This document shows positions 17,618 to 26,528 of a stretch of 64,000 bases of DNA, piece after piece. The stretch covers positions 27,415-91,414 of the forward strand of contig JANMYM010000028.1 in NCBI GenBank assembly GCA_031382085.1, read 5' to 3'. Every line of letters begins with the position of its first letter. Position 1 is the stretch's first letter. Below the pieces are notes generated by a model, which had not been told where the DNA came from, searched no databases, and saw only the letters and a list, made by a program, of their open reading frames with translations. The stretch comes from UBA964 sp031382085 (GTDB lineage Bacteria > Pseudomonadota > Gammaproteobacteria > Steroidobacterales > Steroidobacteraceae). The translations under genes and the position numbers were made by a program.

Positions 17618-17902
17618 ATGAAAGCATTGCAAATCGCGTTGCTGTCGGTTGCATTGGCTGCCACCGCGATGTCGGCCAGAGCCGAATTAGTCGCATTCGA
17701 CGGCAAGCCGATAGTACGTTCCGACAGCCAACCCAAACCCAGCCCCGGCATGACCATGCAGGCCGTTGAGGCCCAATTCGGCGCACCGGCCCAGAAGCGC
17801 AGTACGGTCGGCAAACCGCCCATTACGCGCTGGGATTACGCGGGATTTTCCGTGTATTTCGAATTTGACCGGGTGGTCCACGCGGTCAGCACCGGCGCCT
17901 GA
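17618..17902 (+). CDS. Small exported protein of unknown function
   Basis: 94 residues. A signal peptide is clear: MKALQIALLSVALAATAMSARA with cleavage after A-R-A. The mature ~72-residue domain has G-M-T-M-Q-A-V-E-A-Q-F-G-A-P, then P-P-I-T-R-W-D-Y and F-S-V-Y-F-E-F-D-R-V-V-H-A-V. The 'GMT...V...FG.P' start followed by 'W.Y..F.V.F..' resembles the small SmpA/BamE-like fold, but I cannot claim membership. It lies 51 bp upstream of mfd on the same strand, in the position where other gammaproteobacteria often keep a small envelope protein. Function not assigned. Confidence 0.7.
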   Translation: MKALQIALLSVALAATAMSARAELVAFDGKPIVRSDSQPKPSPGMTMQAVEAQFGAPAQKRSTVGKPPITRWDYAGFSVYFEFDRVVHAVSTGA

Positions 17903-17943
17903 TTAATTTCGCGCTTGCCAGCGGCTACCAAGTAACTATGCTG

Positions 17944-17962
17944 CGGCGCCTTCATGGCGCCG
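17944..17962 (+). promoter_or_regulatory. Stem-loop enclosing the mfd start codon
   Basis: CGGCGCC (17944-17950) and GGCGCCG (17956-17962) form a perfect 7-bp GC stem with loop TTCAT; the mfd ATG (17954-17956) lies across loop and stem. No Shine-Dalgarno sequence precedes it. The structure could limit initiation of mfd, or the real start may differ. Seen directly; effect inferred. Confidence 0.4.
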
Positions 17963-20900
17963 TTATTCCAACTTCCCGCACCGCGCATCGGCGCTGACCC
18001 CGTCCGCTGGTGTCAGCTCGCCGGCAGCATCAGTTCACTTGCGATCGCCGATGCCGCACGCGCCGACACGCGCCCCTGGCTGCTGATTGAAAACGGCGCG
18101 CAGGCGCTGGAACAGCGTCAGGCCGAGCTGCGTTTCTACGGCGGGCCCAAGCTGCCGCTGTGGCTGCTGCCCGACTGGGAAATGCTGCCCTACGACTGCT
18201 TCGCGCCGCACCCCGACCTGATCTCGGAGCGGCTGCGGACGCTGGCAGCGCTACCGCATCTGACGCGCGGCATCGTGCTTGTTAGCATCGACACCCTGCC
18301 GATGCGCCTGCCGCCGCGGCAGTACATCGAAAGTCGCAGTTTCCAGCTGCGCCCGGGGCAGCAGCTGGCGCTGGAACCGTTCCGCCAGCGACTGGTCGCC
18401 TCGGGCTATGTCGCGGTCGGCCAGGTGACCCTGCCCGGGGAATTTGCGATCCGCGGTTCACTGCTGGATCTCTTTCCGATGGGCGGCGAAACACCGCTGC
18501 GCATCGACCTGCTGGATGACGAAATCGATTCAATCCGCCGCTTCGACCCGCAGTCGCAGCGCTCGCTCGATGCCCTGAAGCAATTTGAGGTTCTTCCCGG
18601 ACGCGAACTGCCACTGGATCCCGACAGCGTGCGCGGATTTCGCAAACGCTTCCGCGCGCGTTTCGAGGGCGACCCGACCCGCACGGCGATTTATCGCGGC
18701 GTGAGCGAGGGACTGGCACCGCCCGGGATCGAATATTACCTGCCGTTGTTTTTCGACCGCTGTGCGACGCTCGCCGACTATCTGCCCGCCGATCCGGTGC
18801 TGGTCATGGATTGCGGCTGGGAAGGCGCCCTTGAACAGAGTTTCGGGCAAATCGTCAGCCGCTACGAAGATCGACGCCACGACATCGAGCGGCCGCTGCT
18901 GGCGCCGGCGGAAATCGCGGTACCGCCGGCGGATATGGGCGCGATCTTCGCGCGCACCGCGCGGCTCGAACTGGATACATTCAAAATCGAGCACGAAGTC
19001 CCGGGCGTTAGCCAGAACCTGCCGTCACGCGCGCCGCCGGAGCTGCGGCTGGATGCGCGCGCCGCGCAGCCACTGGCGCCCTTGACGGGCTGGCTCAGTG
19101 AACAGTCGGGTCGCGTCCTGTTAGCAGTCGATTCCGCCGGCCGGCGCGAAGTGCTGAGCGAGATGCTGCGTCCGCACGGACTACGCGCCGTCGCCGTGGA
19201 CAGCTGGCAGGAGTTTCTTGCCAGCGACGCTCAGCTCGCGATGATCCAGGCGCCGGAACTGCGGCCGGTGGCCTGTGCCGATCCTGCATTCACCATCCTC
19301 ACGGAAAACCAGCTGTTTGGATCGCGTGCGCGTCAGGAACGGCGCCGGCGGCGCAGTCAGATCGACCCGGCCGCAATTCTGCGCGACCTGCAAACCCTGA
19401 CCGCCGGCGCTCCGGTGGTGCATGAGCAGTACGGTGTTGGCCGGTATCTGGGCCTGCAGAGCATGGAAATCGGCGGACAGCCGGGGGAATTTCTGGCGCT
19501 CGAATACCGCGATGGCGATCGCATCTATGTGCCAGTGCACGCGTTGCATCTTGTTAGCCGCTACGGCGGCGCAGACCCCGAGGGCGCACCCTGGCACAAA
19601 CTTGGCACCGACCAATGGGCCCGGGCCCGGCGTCGCGCAGCCGAGCAGGTGCGGGACGTCGCTGCTGAGCTGCTGGACCTGTATGCGCGCCGTAAAGCGC
19701 AGCCTGGCCTCGCCATGCCGCTGCGCGAACTGGAATACCAGAGTTTTGCCAACGCATTTCCGTTTGAGGAAACCGCCGACCAGGGCGATGCCATTCGCAA
19801 GGTGCTGGCGGATCTTGGCAAGGACCAGCCCATGGACCGCATCGTCTGTGGCGATGTCGGCTTCGGCAAGACCGAGGTTGCCATGCGCGCCGCTTTTGTC
19901 GCGGCCCAGGCCGGCAAACAGGTCGCGGTGCTGGTGCCGACGACCTTGTTAGCATCGCAGCACTTTCTGAATTTCCGTGACCGCTTTGCGGACTGGCCAC
20001 TGCGCATCGAAATGCTGTCACGATTTCGCACCGACGCGGAAGCGAATCAGGTAGTCGCCGGCATCGAAAGCGGCCAGGTCGACATCGTCATCGCCACGCA
20101 CCGCTTGCTGCATGCGCAGCTGCGCTTCAAGGATCTCGGGCTGATCATCATCGACGAAGAGCATCGTTTCGGCGTGCGCGACAAGGAAAAGCTCCGCGCG
20201 CTGCGTGCCGAGGTGCATATCCTGACGCTCACCGCCACGCCGATCCCGCGCACGCTCAACATGGCGCTCGGTGGGCTGCGTGAACTGTCCATCATTGCGA
20301 CGCCTCCGGCCGAGCGCCTGGCGGTAAAGACCTTTGTCGGGGAGTGGGATCCCGCCGGCATACGCGAAGCGGTGATGCGCGAGCTGCGCCGCGGCGGCCA
20401 GGTGTATGTCGTGCATAACGAAGTCAGGGACATCGAGAAATTCACCGCGGATCTCGCGCAGCTGCTGCCGGAAGCGCAGATCCGATTCGGTCACGGCCAG
20501 ATGCGCGAGCGCGAACTGGAACAGCTGATGGTCGATTTTTATCATCGGCGTTTCAATGTGCTGGTTTGCACGACGATCATCGAAAGCGGCATCGATGTGC
20601 CCACCGCGAACACGATCCTGATCGATCGCGCCGATCGTTTCGGACTCGCGCAATTGCACCAGCTGCGCGGCCGGGTCGGCCGCTCGCACCACCGGGCCTA
20701 TGCCTACCTGTTGATTCCGCCGCGCAAGAGCCTCAAGCAGGACGCGCTGCAGCGGCTGGAAGCGATTGAATCGCTGGAGGATCTCGGCGCCGGCTTCGTG
20801 TTAGCCACGCATGATCTCGAGATTCGCGGCGCTGGCGAGCTGCTCGGCGAGCGGCAGAGCGGCGAACTCGCCGAAATTGGCGTCAACATGTACCTGGAGA

Positions 20901-21400
20901 TGCTGGACCGCGCGGTACGCGCGCTCAAGTCCGGTCGCGAACCGCAACTCGACCAGCCGCTCGCCGCCGCCACCGAAGTCGAACTGCGCGTTCCCGCGCT
21001 GCTGCCCGAGACCTATGTGGCCGACGTGCATCTGCGCCTGACCCTGTACAAGCGCATCGCCGCCGCCGCCAGCGACAACGATCTCGACGAGCTGCACGCG
21101 GAACTGATCGATCGCTTTGGCCCGTTGCCGGAAGCGGGCAGCGCGTTGCTGAAAGCGGCGCGCCTGCGGTTGCTGGCGCGCGCGTTAGGCGTGCGCAAAC
21201 TCGAGCTCGGCGAGCTCGGCGGGTACCTGCTGTTCGAGCCGCATAATCATGCTGATCCGCGCAAGGTCATCGAGCGGGTACAGAGGCAGCCGCGTGACTA
21301 CCGCCTCGACGGGCCGCTGAAACTGCGCATCCTGCGTGACTTTGACACGGTAACTGAACGGTTTGATTTTGCCGAACGCTTGCTGCGTGAGCTGCGCTAA
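17954..21400 (+). CDS. mfd: Transcription-repair coupling factor Mfd
   Basis: Displaces RNA polymerase stalled at DNA damage and recruits UvrA. 1148 residues, same as E. coli. Order: UvrB-like N-terminal module (~1-330), linker, RNA polymerase interaction domain (~485-545, VHEQYGVGRYLGLQSM), SF2 translocase with Walker A CGDVGFGKTEV (~632-642), D-E-E-H (~732-735) and TATPIPRTLNM, RecG-like TRG motif region, and the C-terminal autoinhibitory D7 domain (~985-1130). The ATG at 17954 matches the family start (L-F-Q-L-P-x-P) but lies in a hairpin. Six TGTTAG/GTTAG motifs are spread through it, mostly as Leu TTA codons. Confidence 0.96.
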   Translation: MAPLFQLPAPRIGADPVRWCQLAGSISSLAIADAARADTRPWLLIENGAQALEQRQAELRFYGGPKLPLWLLPDWEMLPYDCFAPHPDLISERLRTLAALPHLTRGIVLVSIDTLPMRLPPRQYIESRSFQLRPGQQLALEPFRQRLVASGYVAVGQVTLPGEFAIRGSLLDLFPMGGETPLRIDLLDDEIDSIRRFDPQSQRSLDALKQFEVLPGRELPLDPDSVRGFRKRFRARFEGDPTRTAIYRGVSEGLAPPGIEYYLPLFFDRCATLADYLPADPVLVMDCGWEGALEQSFGQIVSRYEDRRHDIERPLLAPAEIAVPPADMGAIFARTARLELDTFKIEHEVPGVSQNLPSRAPPELRLDARAAQPLAPLTGWLSEQSGRVLLAVDSAGRREVLSEMLRPHGLRAVAVDSWQEFLASDAQLAMIQAPELRPVACADPAFTILTENQLFGSRARQERRRRRSQIDPAAILRDLQTLTAGAPVVHEQYGVGRYLGLQSMEIGGQPGEFLALEYRDGDRIYVPVHALHLVSRYGGADPEGAPWHKLGTDQWARARRRAAEQVRDVAAELLDLYARRKAQPGLAMPLRELEYQSFANAFPFEETADQGDAIRKVLADLGKDQPMDRIVCGDVGFGKTEVAMRAAFVAAQAGKQVAVLVPTTLLASQHFLNFRDRFADWPLRIEMLSRFRTDAEANQVVAGIESGQVDIVIATHRLLHAQLRFKDLGLIIIDEEHRFGVRDKEKLRALRAEVHILTLTATPIPRTLNMALGGLRELSIIATPPAERLAVKTFVGEWDPAGIREAVMRELRRGGQVYVVHNEVRDIEKFTADLAQLLPEAQIRFGHGQMRERELEQLMVDFYHRRFNVLVCTTIIESGIDVPTANTILIDRADRFGLAQLHQLRGRVGRSHHRAYAYLLIPPRKSLKQDALQRLEAIESLEDLGAGFVLATHDLEIRGAGELLGERQSGELAEIGVNMYLEMLDRAVRALKSGREPQLDQPLAAATEVELRVPALLPETYVADVHLRLTLYKRIAAAASDNDLDELHAELIDRFGPLPEAGSALLKAARLRLLARALGVRKLELGELGGYLLFEPHNHADPRKVIERVQRQPRDYRLDGPLKLRILRDFDTVTERFDFAERLLRELR

Positions 21401-21409
21401 AATACCCGC

Positions 21410-22015
21410 ATGACTCGGCGCCGAATTTTCGATGCATCCACTGCGCTGCTGCTTGGCGCGATCAGCTGCGTGGCCGTGGCGCAGGCGCCCGCTCCCGCCG
21501 CAGTACCAACGGCAACGGTCTACAACATCGAAATGGTTGTATTCTCGGGCAACGGCGGATCCAGTGAAGACTGGAGCAAGCCGGGCGCGAAAGCACCTGC
21601 AGGCGGCGGTGATTCCAGTTCGGGCAACGCGCAGGTCGGCCGGTTCGTGGCCGCTATGCCCCCCTCGCAGTTTCAGCTGGCTAACGAAGTTGCCAAGCTG
21701 CGCGGCAGTGGGCGCTACCAGATCATCACCCACATCGCCTGGCAGCAATCCGCCAGCACCTGGGGAACGCGGGCCGGATTCACCCTGGCGAGGCTCGGCT
21801 CACAGGCCGGCGGGCTCTCGGGACTCGTCTATCTGGAACGTGGCACCTACCTGCACCTGGGCGTCAACATCGCTTACAGCGCGGGCGGCCCGACTTATCG
21901 CATCGACGAATCACGCCGCATCAAGTTCTACGACAAGCAGTATTACGACCACCCCGCAATCGGCGTGCTGGCCATGGTCACGCCGTCGCAGGGTGCCAAG
22001 CCCCCCGGGCGTTAG
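21410..22015 (+). CDS. csiV: CsiV-like protein (DUF2803/CsiV family)
   Basis: 201 residues, exported: a signal peptide spans the first ~24 residues (ends ISCVAVAQA), then VYNIEMVVFS and a C-terminal block R-I-D-E-S-R-R-I-K-F-Y-D-K-Q-Y-Y-D-H-P-A-I-G-V-L-A-M-V-T-P, which is the conserved end of CsiV proteins. In Vibrio cholerae CsiV is a periplasmic peptidoglycan-binding protein needed to activate cell-wall synthase function. In Pseudomonas the homologue also follows mfd directly, as here (9 bp gap). The stop TAG belongs to a GTTAG motif. Confidence 0.8.
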   Translation: MTRRRIFDASTALLLGAISCVAVAQAPAPAAVPTATVYNIEMVVFSGNGGSSEDWSKPGAKAPAGGGDSSSGNAQVGRFVAAMPPSQFQLANEVAKLRGSGRYQIITHIAWQQSASTWGTRAGFTLARLGSQAGGLSGLVYLERGTYLHLGVNIAYSAGGPTYRIDESRRIKFYDKQYYDHPAIGVLAMVTPSQGAKPPGR

Positions 22016-22036
22016 CAATCGCGGTCGGCGCCGCGA

Positions 22037-22900
22037 TTACCCCAGAATCTTGTCTGGTGCGCGCGCCCACTGCGGATGCGCCTGCGCCGCCAGCGCACGA
22101 AATTTTTCCGGCAGATCCTGCCAGCGCCGCTCTTTGCGGCCAGCGCAGCGCGACAAGCTGGTCCCCGGGCGGTCACCCATCTGGAAACGCGGCGACCAGC
22201 TGTTGAAATCGTTGAATTGCCCCAGCGCCGGAACCCAGCGCGGCAGCAACCCCGAATCCCTGAGCGCGGCGCGTGGACTTTGCAGCGTGTACATGTCGTG
22301 TACCCGCAGTGGCCGCGATGCGGCGACGCCACCACCACTGGCAGCGACGGCCGCAGATGGCGGCACAACGATATACGTTTCTTCGCGCAGCCACACCGAA
22401 TCGCCGACCACGCTGACGGGACCTAACACATGGCGCCGCTCAGCACCGTTTACGGAGGCGGACTCCACCGGGCCGGTCGGACCGAAATTGCTGGTGTTCG
22501 CACGCAGCGGCGCATAAGCCAGCGCCACATTGGCGCCGGTGATCGGATTCAGCCAATTTTCCAGCAAGGCACCGGTTTCAAGATGGGTGTAGTAGCCCAC
22601 TTGCGCACCGATCACCTGATAGCGGCCATCGCCCTGATCGACGCAACGATGTATCGATCCGACGTGCATGTCGAAAAACGGCGTCAACACATTGTCGATG
22701 AGGCCATAGCGGCGCCCCTGCAACCACCAGAAAAATACCCGGTCGTCACCTGCAAACCGCATCTGGCGGTAGATTCTTGCGAGCAGCAAGGGGTCGGTTG
22801 CGCCATCCACTCCGTCGGCGCGCGCGCCCGCCGGCCCGCCGGCCGCCACAGCGCCCATTGCTAACAAGGAAGCTGATATTTCACGTCTTGTAAGAACCAT
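22037..22900 (-). CDS. DUF1838 family protein, probably Tat-exported
   Basis: 287 residues. It begins MVLTRREISASLLAMGAVAAG, a twin-arginine-like signal (T-R-R-E-I) with a hydrophobic stretch and A-R-A cleavage site. The mature part has the DUF1838 pattern: an early F-F-W-W-L-Q-G-R-R-Y-G region, then Y-Y-T-H-L-E-T-G-A-L-L-E-N-W-L-N-P-I-T-G. No enzymatic function is known for the family, which is commonest in sphingomonads and Steroidobacter-like bacteria. A glycine/alanine-rich loop lies near 185-195. It is the last gene after nagZ on the same strand (22 bp gap) and converges with csiV. Confidence 0.75.
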   Translation of the reverse strand: MVLTRREISASLLAMGAVAAGGPAGARADGVDGATDPLLLARIYRQMRFAGDDRVFFWWLQGRRYGLIDNVLTPFFDMHVGSIHRCVDQGDGRYQVIGAQVGYYTHLETGALLENWLNPITGANVALAYAPLRANTSNFGPTGPVESASVNGAERRHVLGPVSVVGDSVWLREETYIVVPPSAAVAASGGGVAASRPLRVHDMYTLQSPRAALRDSGLLPRWVPALGQFNDFNSWSPRFQMGDRPGTSLSRCAGRKERRWQDLPEKFRALAAQAHPQWARAPDKILG

Positions 22901-22922
22901 GTCTCCTCCCCCAATTGATTAG

Positions 22923-23966
22923 CTAACCCAGTTTCAGACTCGGTGGCGCCTCGCAACGCGCCAGCATTTCGCGGCATTGTTGCCAGTCCGCACTGGCCTG
23001 CAGTTCGACCAGATTGCGCTTCGGGCCACGTCCGCGCAGGCGCACGAGTCCCAGCGACAGCGCCGGACTAATCGTGCGCCGCAAACCATTCAGTACAGCG
23101 ACTACATCCTCGCGACGATTGCAGACAGGCAGTACGTCGCAGCCGGCCTCGAGCGCCAGCGCCGCGCGCTCCACCGGGCCACCGAATTGCGTTGCGCCAG
23201 CCATCGACAGGTCATCCGCAAATATCACGCCGCCAAACTGCATGTCGCCGCGCAGCACGCCCTGGATCCAGCGCCGCGACAAACTCGCCGGCAACGAGTC
23301 GACTTCCGGAAACAGCACATGCGCCACCATCACGGCCGGCAAGTTGTTCGCAATCAGCGTGTAGTAGGGCCGCAGATCCCGCTCCAGATCCGCGAACCCG
23401 CGCCGGTCCACCGGCAACGCAAGATGCGAGTCCGCGACCACGGCACCATGGCCGGGAAAATGTTTGGCCACCGCGCCCATGCCGGCATCCCGCATCCCTA
23501 ACATCGACGCTACCGCCAGCCGACCGACGATTTCCGGATCGGGATGCAAGGCGCGATCTCCGATTACCGTGCTGACACCGTAGTCGAGATCCACGCACGG
23601 TGCGTACGACAGATCGATGCCAACCGCGCGCAACTCCGCGGCCATCAACCAGTTCAGGCGCCGCGCCAGTGCGATGCCGGACGCATGATCGGCATCAAAT
23701 TCATGGCCAATGCGTCGCGCGGGCGGCAGCCACGAAAAACCGCTGCGAAAACGCTGAACGCGCCCGCCCTCGTGATCCACGGTCACCAGCAGCGGCGGAT
23801 TGCGCACCGCCTTGATCTCAGCCACCAGGGCCGCGAGCTGTTCGGGCTCTGAATAATTGCGTGTAAACAGGATTACCCCGCCGACCAGTGGGTGCGCGAG
23901 GATGTCCCGATCCTCCGGCGCCAGTTGCTGGCCCGCTACATCGATCATCAGCGGTCCGAGCGTCAT
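22923..23966 (-). CDS. nagZ: Beta-N-acetylhexosaminidase NagZ
   Basis: Cytoplasmic glycoside hydrolase family 3 enzyme that removes GlcNAc from anhydromuropeptides during cell-wall recycling, producing the AmpR signal molecules in bacteria with ampC. 347 residues with VTVDHEGGRVQRFR, KHFPGHGAV (catalytic His loop, G-A-V-V-A-D-S-H) and the nucleophile motif V-I-F-A-D-D-L-S-M. Its start overlaps rlmD by 4 bp, near the end of the long rpoE-to-DUF1838 series. No ampG, ampD or ampR is visible. Confidence 0.94.
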   Translation of the reverse strand: MTLGPLMIDVAGQQLAPEDRDILAHPLVGGVILFTRNYSEPEQLAALVAEIKAVRNPPLLVTVDHEGGRVQRFRSGFSWLPPARRIGHEFDADHASGIALARRLNWLMAAELRAVGIDLSYAPCVDLDYGVSTVIGDRALHPDPEIVGRLAVASMLGMRDAGMGAVAKHFPGHGAVVADSHLALPVDRRGFADLERDLRPYYTLIANNLPAVMVAHVLFPEVDSLPASLSRRWIQGVLRGDMQFGGVIFADDLSMAGATQFGGPVERAALALEAGCDVLPVCNRREDVVAVLNGLRRTISPALSLGLVRLRGRGPKRNLVELQASADWQQCREMLARCEAPPSLKLG

Positions 23967-25300
23967 GCGGAAATTCTCGCGCGATCACGCGGACCGCGCC
24001 GCGGCTCGAGGACCACCATGGACTCCATATGCGTCGTGTGTGGAAACATGTCCAGCACCCCAGCCGCGCGCACGACATAGCCGTGCTCCTGCGTCAGCTC
24101 GCCCAAATCGCGCGCCAGCGTACCCGGATGACAGGACACATAGACAATGCGCCTGGGCGCAAGTCGCGCGACGGCCGCCAGGACCTCGCGCGCTCCGGCA
24201 CGCGGTGGATCGAGCAAGACGTGCGAATAACCGCCCTGCCACCAACGCGCATCCAGGTCAGGCTGGCTGAGATCGGCGCTGAAAAAAGCGCTGTTAGGGA
24301 GCCCATTGCGGATCGCATTGGCACGGGCGCGAGCCACCAGGCCCACATCGCCCTCGACCCCGACCACCTCCGCGCCACGGCGCGCGAGCGGCAAGCTGAA
24401 GTTACCGAGTCCGCAGAACAAATCGAGCACCCGATCCCCGGGACCGGCACCTAACAACTCGAGTGCCTGGCGTATCATGAGGGCGTTAAGTCCCGCGTTG
24501 ACCTGCACAAAATCGAGCGGCTGGAATTCAAGCGTTACAGCGAACTCTTCGAGGCGGTAGTAGAGCGGCGTCGCGGTTTCGGCCAGCGACGTGACCGTCC
24601 GCGGCCCACCGGACTGCAACAGGAATTCGACTGCGTGGGTCGTCGCGAACTCACCTAACAGTTCGCTGTCGGCAGTCGTGATCGGTTGCAGGATGCGCAG
24701 CACCAGGGCCGTCGCGTTGTCGGCAACTGCCACTTCAATCTGTGGCAGCTGCGCGCGCACTGTCAGTTTTTCGATCAATCGCGCCAGCGGCTCCAGCAGG
24801 CCGGCAATCGGTTCGGCGAGAACTTCGCAACGCCTCAGATCGGCGATGTAGGGCTTGGAGCGCTCACGGAATCCGACCAGGACCCGGCCTTTCTTTCCGA
24901 CATCCTTGACGCCGAGCCGCGCGCGCCGCCGGTAGTTCCACACCGGCCCACTCAAGGGTGGCAACCAGCGTTCCGGCTCGACTTGCGCGATCCGTTGCAG
25001 GGTCTCGCGCAACTCCTGCTCCTTGGCAAGCAGTTGCGCCGTCGGTGACAGGTGCTGCAATGCGCAGCCGCCACAAATCCCGAAATGACTGCAACGCGGC
25101 GTGACCCGGTCACCGGACGGACTGACAATCTCGATCAGGTCGGCGTAGTCGAACTGCTTTTGCGGCCGGCGCCGGCGGAAGCGGACGCGCTCTCCGGGCA
25201 GGGCGCCAGGCACGAAAACTATCTTGCCAGCGTGCACAACACCCTCGGCGTCGTGGTTGAGCGCCGCGACGAGGCCCACTTCGTCGGGCACGGCGCTCAA
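23963..25300 (-). CDS. rlmD: 23S rRNA (uracil(1939)-C(5))-methyltransferase RlmD
   Basis: SAM-dependent RNA m5U methyltransferase with a 4Fe-4S cluster. 445 residues: an N-terminal TRAM domain (VVHAGKIVFVPGALPGERV), cluster cysteines in PRCSHFGICGGCALQHL plus one later Cys, W-N-Y-R-R-R-A-R-L, Q-V-N-A-G-L-N, SAM-binding VLDLFCGLGNFSLPLA and catalytic Cys in IVYVSCHPGTLARD. The likely start is TTG at 25300, overlapping the TGA of the upstream exonuclease gene (TTGA). In Pseudomonas rlmD is next to relA; here it is in the nagZ/recO neighbourhood. Confidence 0.93.
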   Translation of the reverse strand: MSAVPDEVGLVAALNHDAEGVVHAGKIVFVPGALPGERVRFRRRRPQKQFDYADLIEIVSPSGDRVTPRCSHFGICGGCALQHLSPTAQLLAKEQELRETLQRIAQVEPERWLPPLSGPVWNYRRRARLGVKDVGKKGRVLVGFRERSKPYIADLRRCEVLAEPIAGLLEPLARLIEKLTVRAQLPQIEVAVADNATALVLRILQPITTADSELLGEFATTHAVEFLLQSGGPRTVTSLAETATPLYYRLEEFAVTLEFQPLDFVQVNAGLNALMIRQALELLGAGPGDRVLDLFCGLGNFSLPLARRGAEVVGVEGDVGLVARARANAIRNGLPNSAFFSADLSQPDLDARWWQGGYSHVLLDPPRAGAREVLAAVARLAPRRIVYVSCHPGTLARDLGELTQEHGYVVRAAGVLDMFPHTTHMESMVVLEPRRGPRDRARISA

Positions 25301-26079
25301 TCCACAGCCTCGCGCCAGGCCGCCAGGAACTCACGCCAATGAGACTCCGCAGCTGCCGTCAACCACTCGCGCACGCGCACGGTCTCGGCTTGAAACTGCC
25401 CACGATCCAAAACACCACGCAACAGTTGATAGCGCAGGAACACCAGGTAGGTATTGAGCACATCGGTTTCACAGTAGCGCCGCACCGCCAGCGCCTCGCC
25501 GCTACGCCAAGCGTCCCAGACCTGCGCACCTGAGAATCCCAGCTTACCCGGCAGACCTAACAACGCCGCCATGTCCGCCAGGGACGCCCGCGCACGCCCC
25601 TGATAAAATGACAACACGTCCATGAGATCGGTATGCCGTGCGTGGTACCGATTGACATAGTTGTTCCAGCGAAACGCGTTGTCACTGTCGCCCATTTCCC
25701 AGAACTGTGGCGCCTGCACGCTGTGTTTCAGCGCGCGATAGGTCAACACCGGCAGATCGAATCCGGAGCCATTCCATGACACCAGATCCGGCCGATAGCG
25801 CTCAATACCGTCGAAAAAGCGCTGCACCAGTTGCGCTTCGCCGGAGTCCACCTCGCCCAGGCTCCAGACCTGGAACTGCTCGGCACTGCGCAGGGCACAG
25901 GATATCGCCACAATGCGCTGCTGCTCGAGCGGCAGAAACTCGCTGCCGCCGGTCTGCTGGCGCCGCTGCGCCGCCATTGCCTTGGCGACCTCGGCGTCAG
26001 GCAGGTCCCCAAGACCTAACAGCGCGCGGCCATAGTCCACATCCGGAACCGTCTCGATATCGAATACCAGCACGTTCAT
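25297..26079 (-). CDS. Predicted 3'-5' exonuclease related to PolB exonuclease domain
   Basis: 260 residues. Three exonuclease motifs are present: Exo I V-F-D-I-E-T-V-P (residues 5-12), Exo II L-V-S-W-N-G-S-G-F-D-L-P (~104), and Exo III Y-C-E-T-D-V-L-N-T with the Y-x3-D pattern (~211). The architecture is that of the 'predicted 3'-5' exonuclease, PolB-like' family. Substrate and role are unknown; a repair or RNA-trimming function is plausible. The ATG at 26079 overlaps the acpS stop by 4 bp. Confidence 0.85.
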   Translation of the reverse strand: MNVLVFDIETVPDVDYGRALLGLGDLPDAEVAKAMAAQRRQQTGGSEFLPLEQQRIVAISCALRSAEQFQVWSLGEVDSGEAQLVQRFFDGIERYRPDLVSWNGSGFDLPVLTYRALKHSVQAPQFWEMGDSDNAFRWNNYVNRYHARHTDLMDVLSFYQGRARASLADMAALLGLPGKLGFSGAQVWDAWRSGEALAVRRYCETDVLNTYLVFLRYQLLRGVLDRGQFQAETVRVREWLTAAAESHWREFLAAWREAVD

Positions 26080-26528
26080 GGGCGCTTCCTGGTTGTCCGC
26101 TTCCTGGCAGTCCGCCGCTGGCTGGGCATTTTCCCGGCCGGCGGGCGTCGCGCCCTCTCCAGCACCGCTACCGCGACAATCAATCCAGCCTCATCGGTCA
26201 GTGTGACATGCCCATCGCCGATGCCGAGGCGGCGGCGCACGCGTTCGCCGCGGGGCGAATAGACGACCTCCGGTCGCCCCCAGGCGTTCTGCACCACACC
26301 AACGTCACGTATCCATACGCCGTGGCCAAATCCGGTGCCCATGGCCTTTACAATCGCTTCCTTGGCCGCGAACCGTAACGCCAGAAAACGCTCCTTGCGC
26401 TTGGTTCGTGTTAGCTGGGCAAGCTCGCCCGGCAGCAGCAGGCGCGTGACAAAATGCTCGCCGTAGCGCCGGTACACCCCCGCCACCCGGCTGGCCTGCA
26501 ACACATCAACGCCAATGCCGAAAATCAT
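26076..26528 (-). CDS. acpS: Holo-[acyl-carrier-protein] synthase AcpS
   Basis: Transfers 4'-phosphopantetheine from CoA to apo-ACP. It carries I-F-G-I-G-V-D-V (Asp8 region, Mg binding) and the signature F-L-A-L-R-F-A-A-K-E-A-I-V-K-A, with G-H-V-T-L-T-D-E near the C-terminus. 150 residues, about 25 longer than usual; the extra end is strongly basic (SQRRTARKRTTRKRP). Located after recO as in E. coli, but pdxJ, normally between them, is missing. Overlaps recO by 4 bp. A TGTTAG motif at 26410 is read as Leu-Thr (CTA ACA). Confidence 0.93.
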   Translation of the reverse strand: MIFGIGVDVLQASRVAGVYRRYGEHFVTRLLLPGELAQLTRTKRKERFLALRFAAKEAIVKAMGTGFGHGVWIRDVGVVQNAWGRPEVVYSPRGERVRRRLGIGDGHVTLTDEAGLIVAVAVLERARRPPAGKMPSQRRTARKRTTRKRP

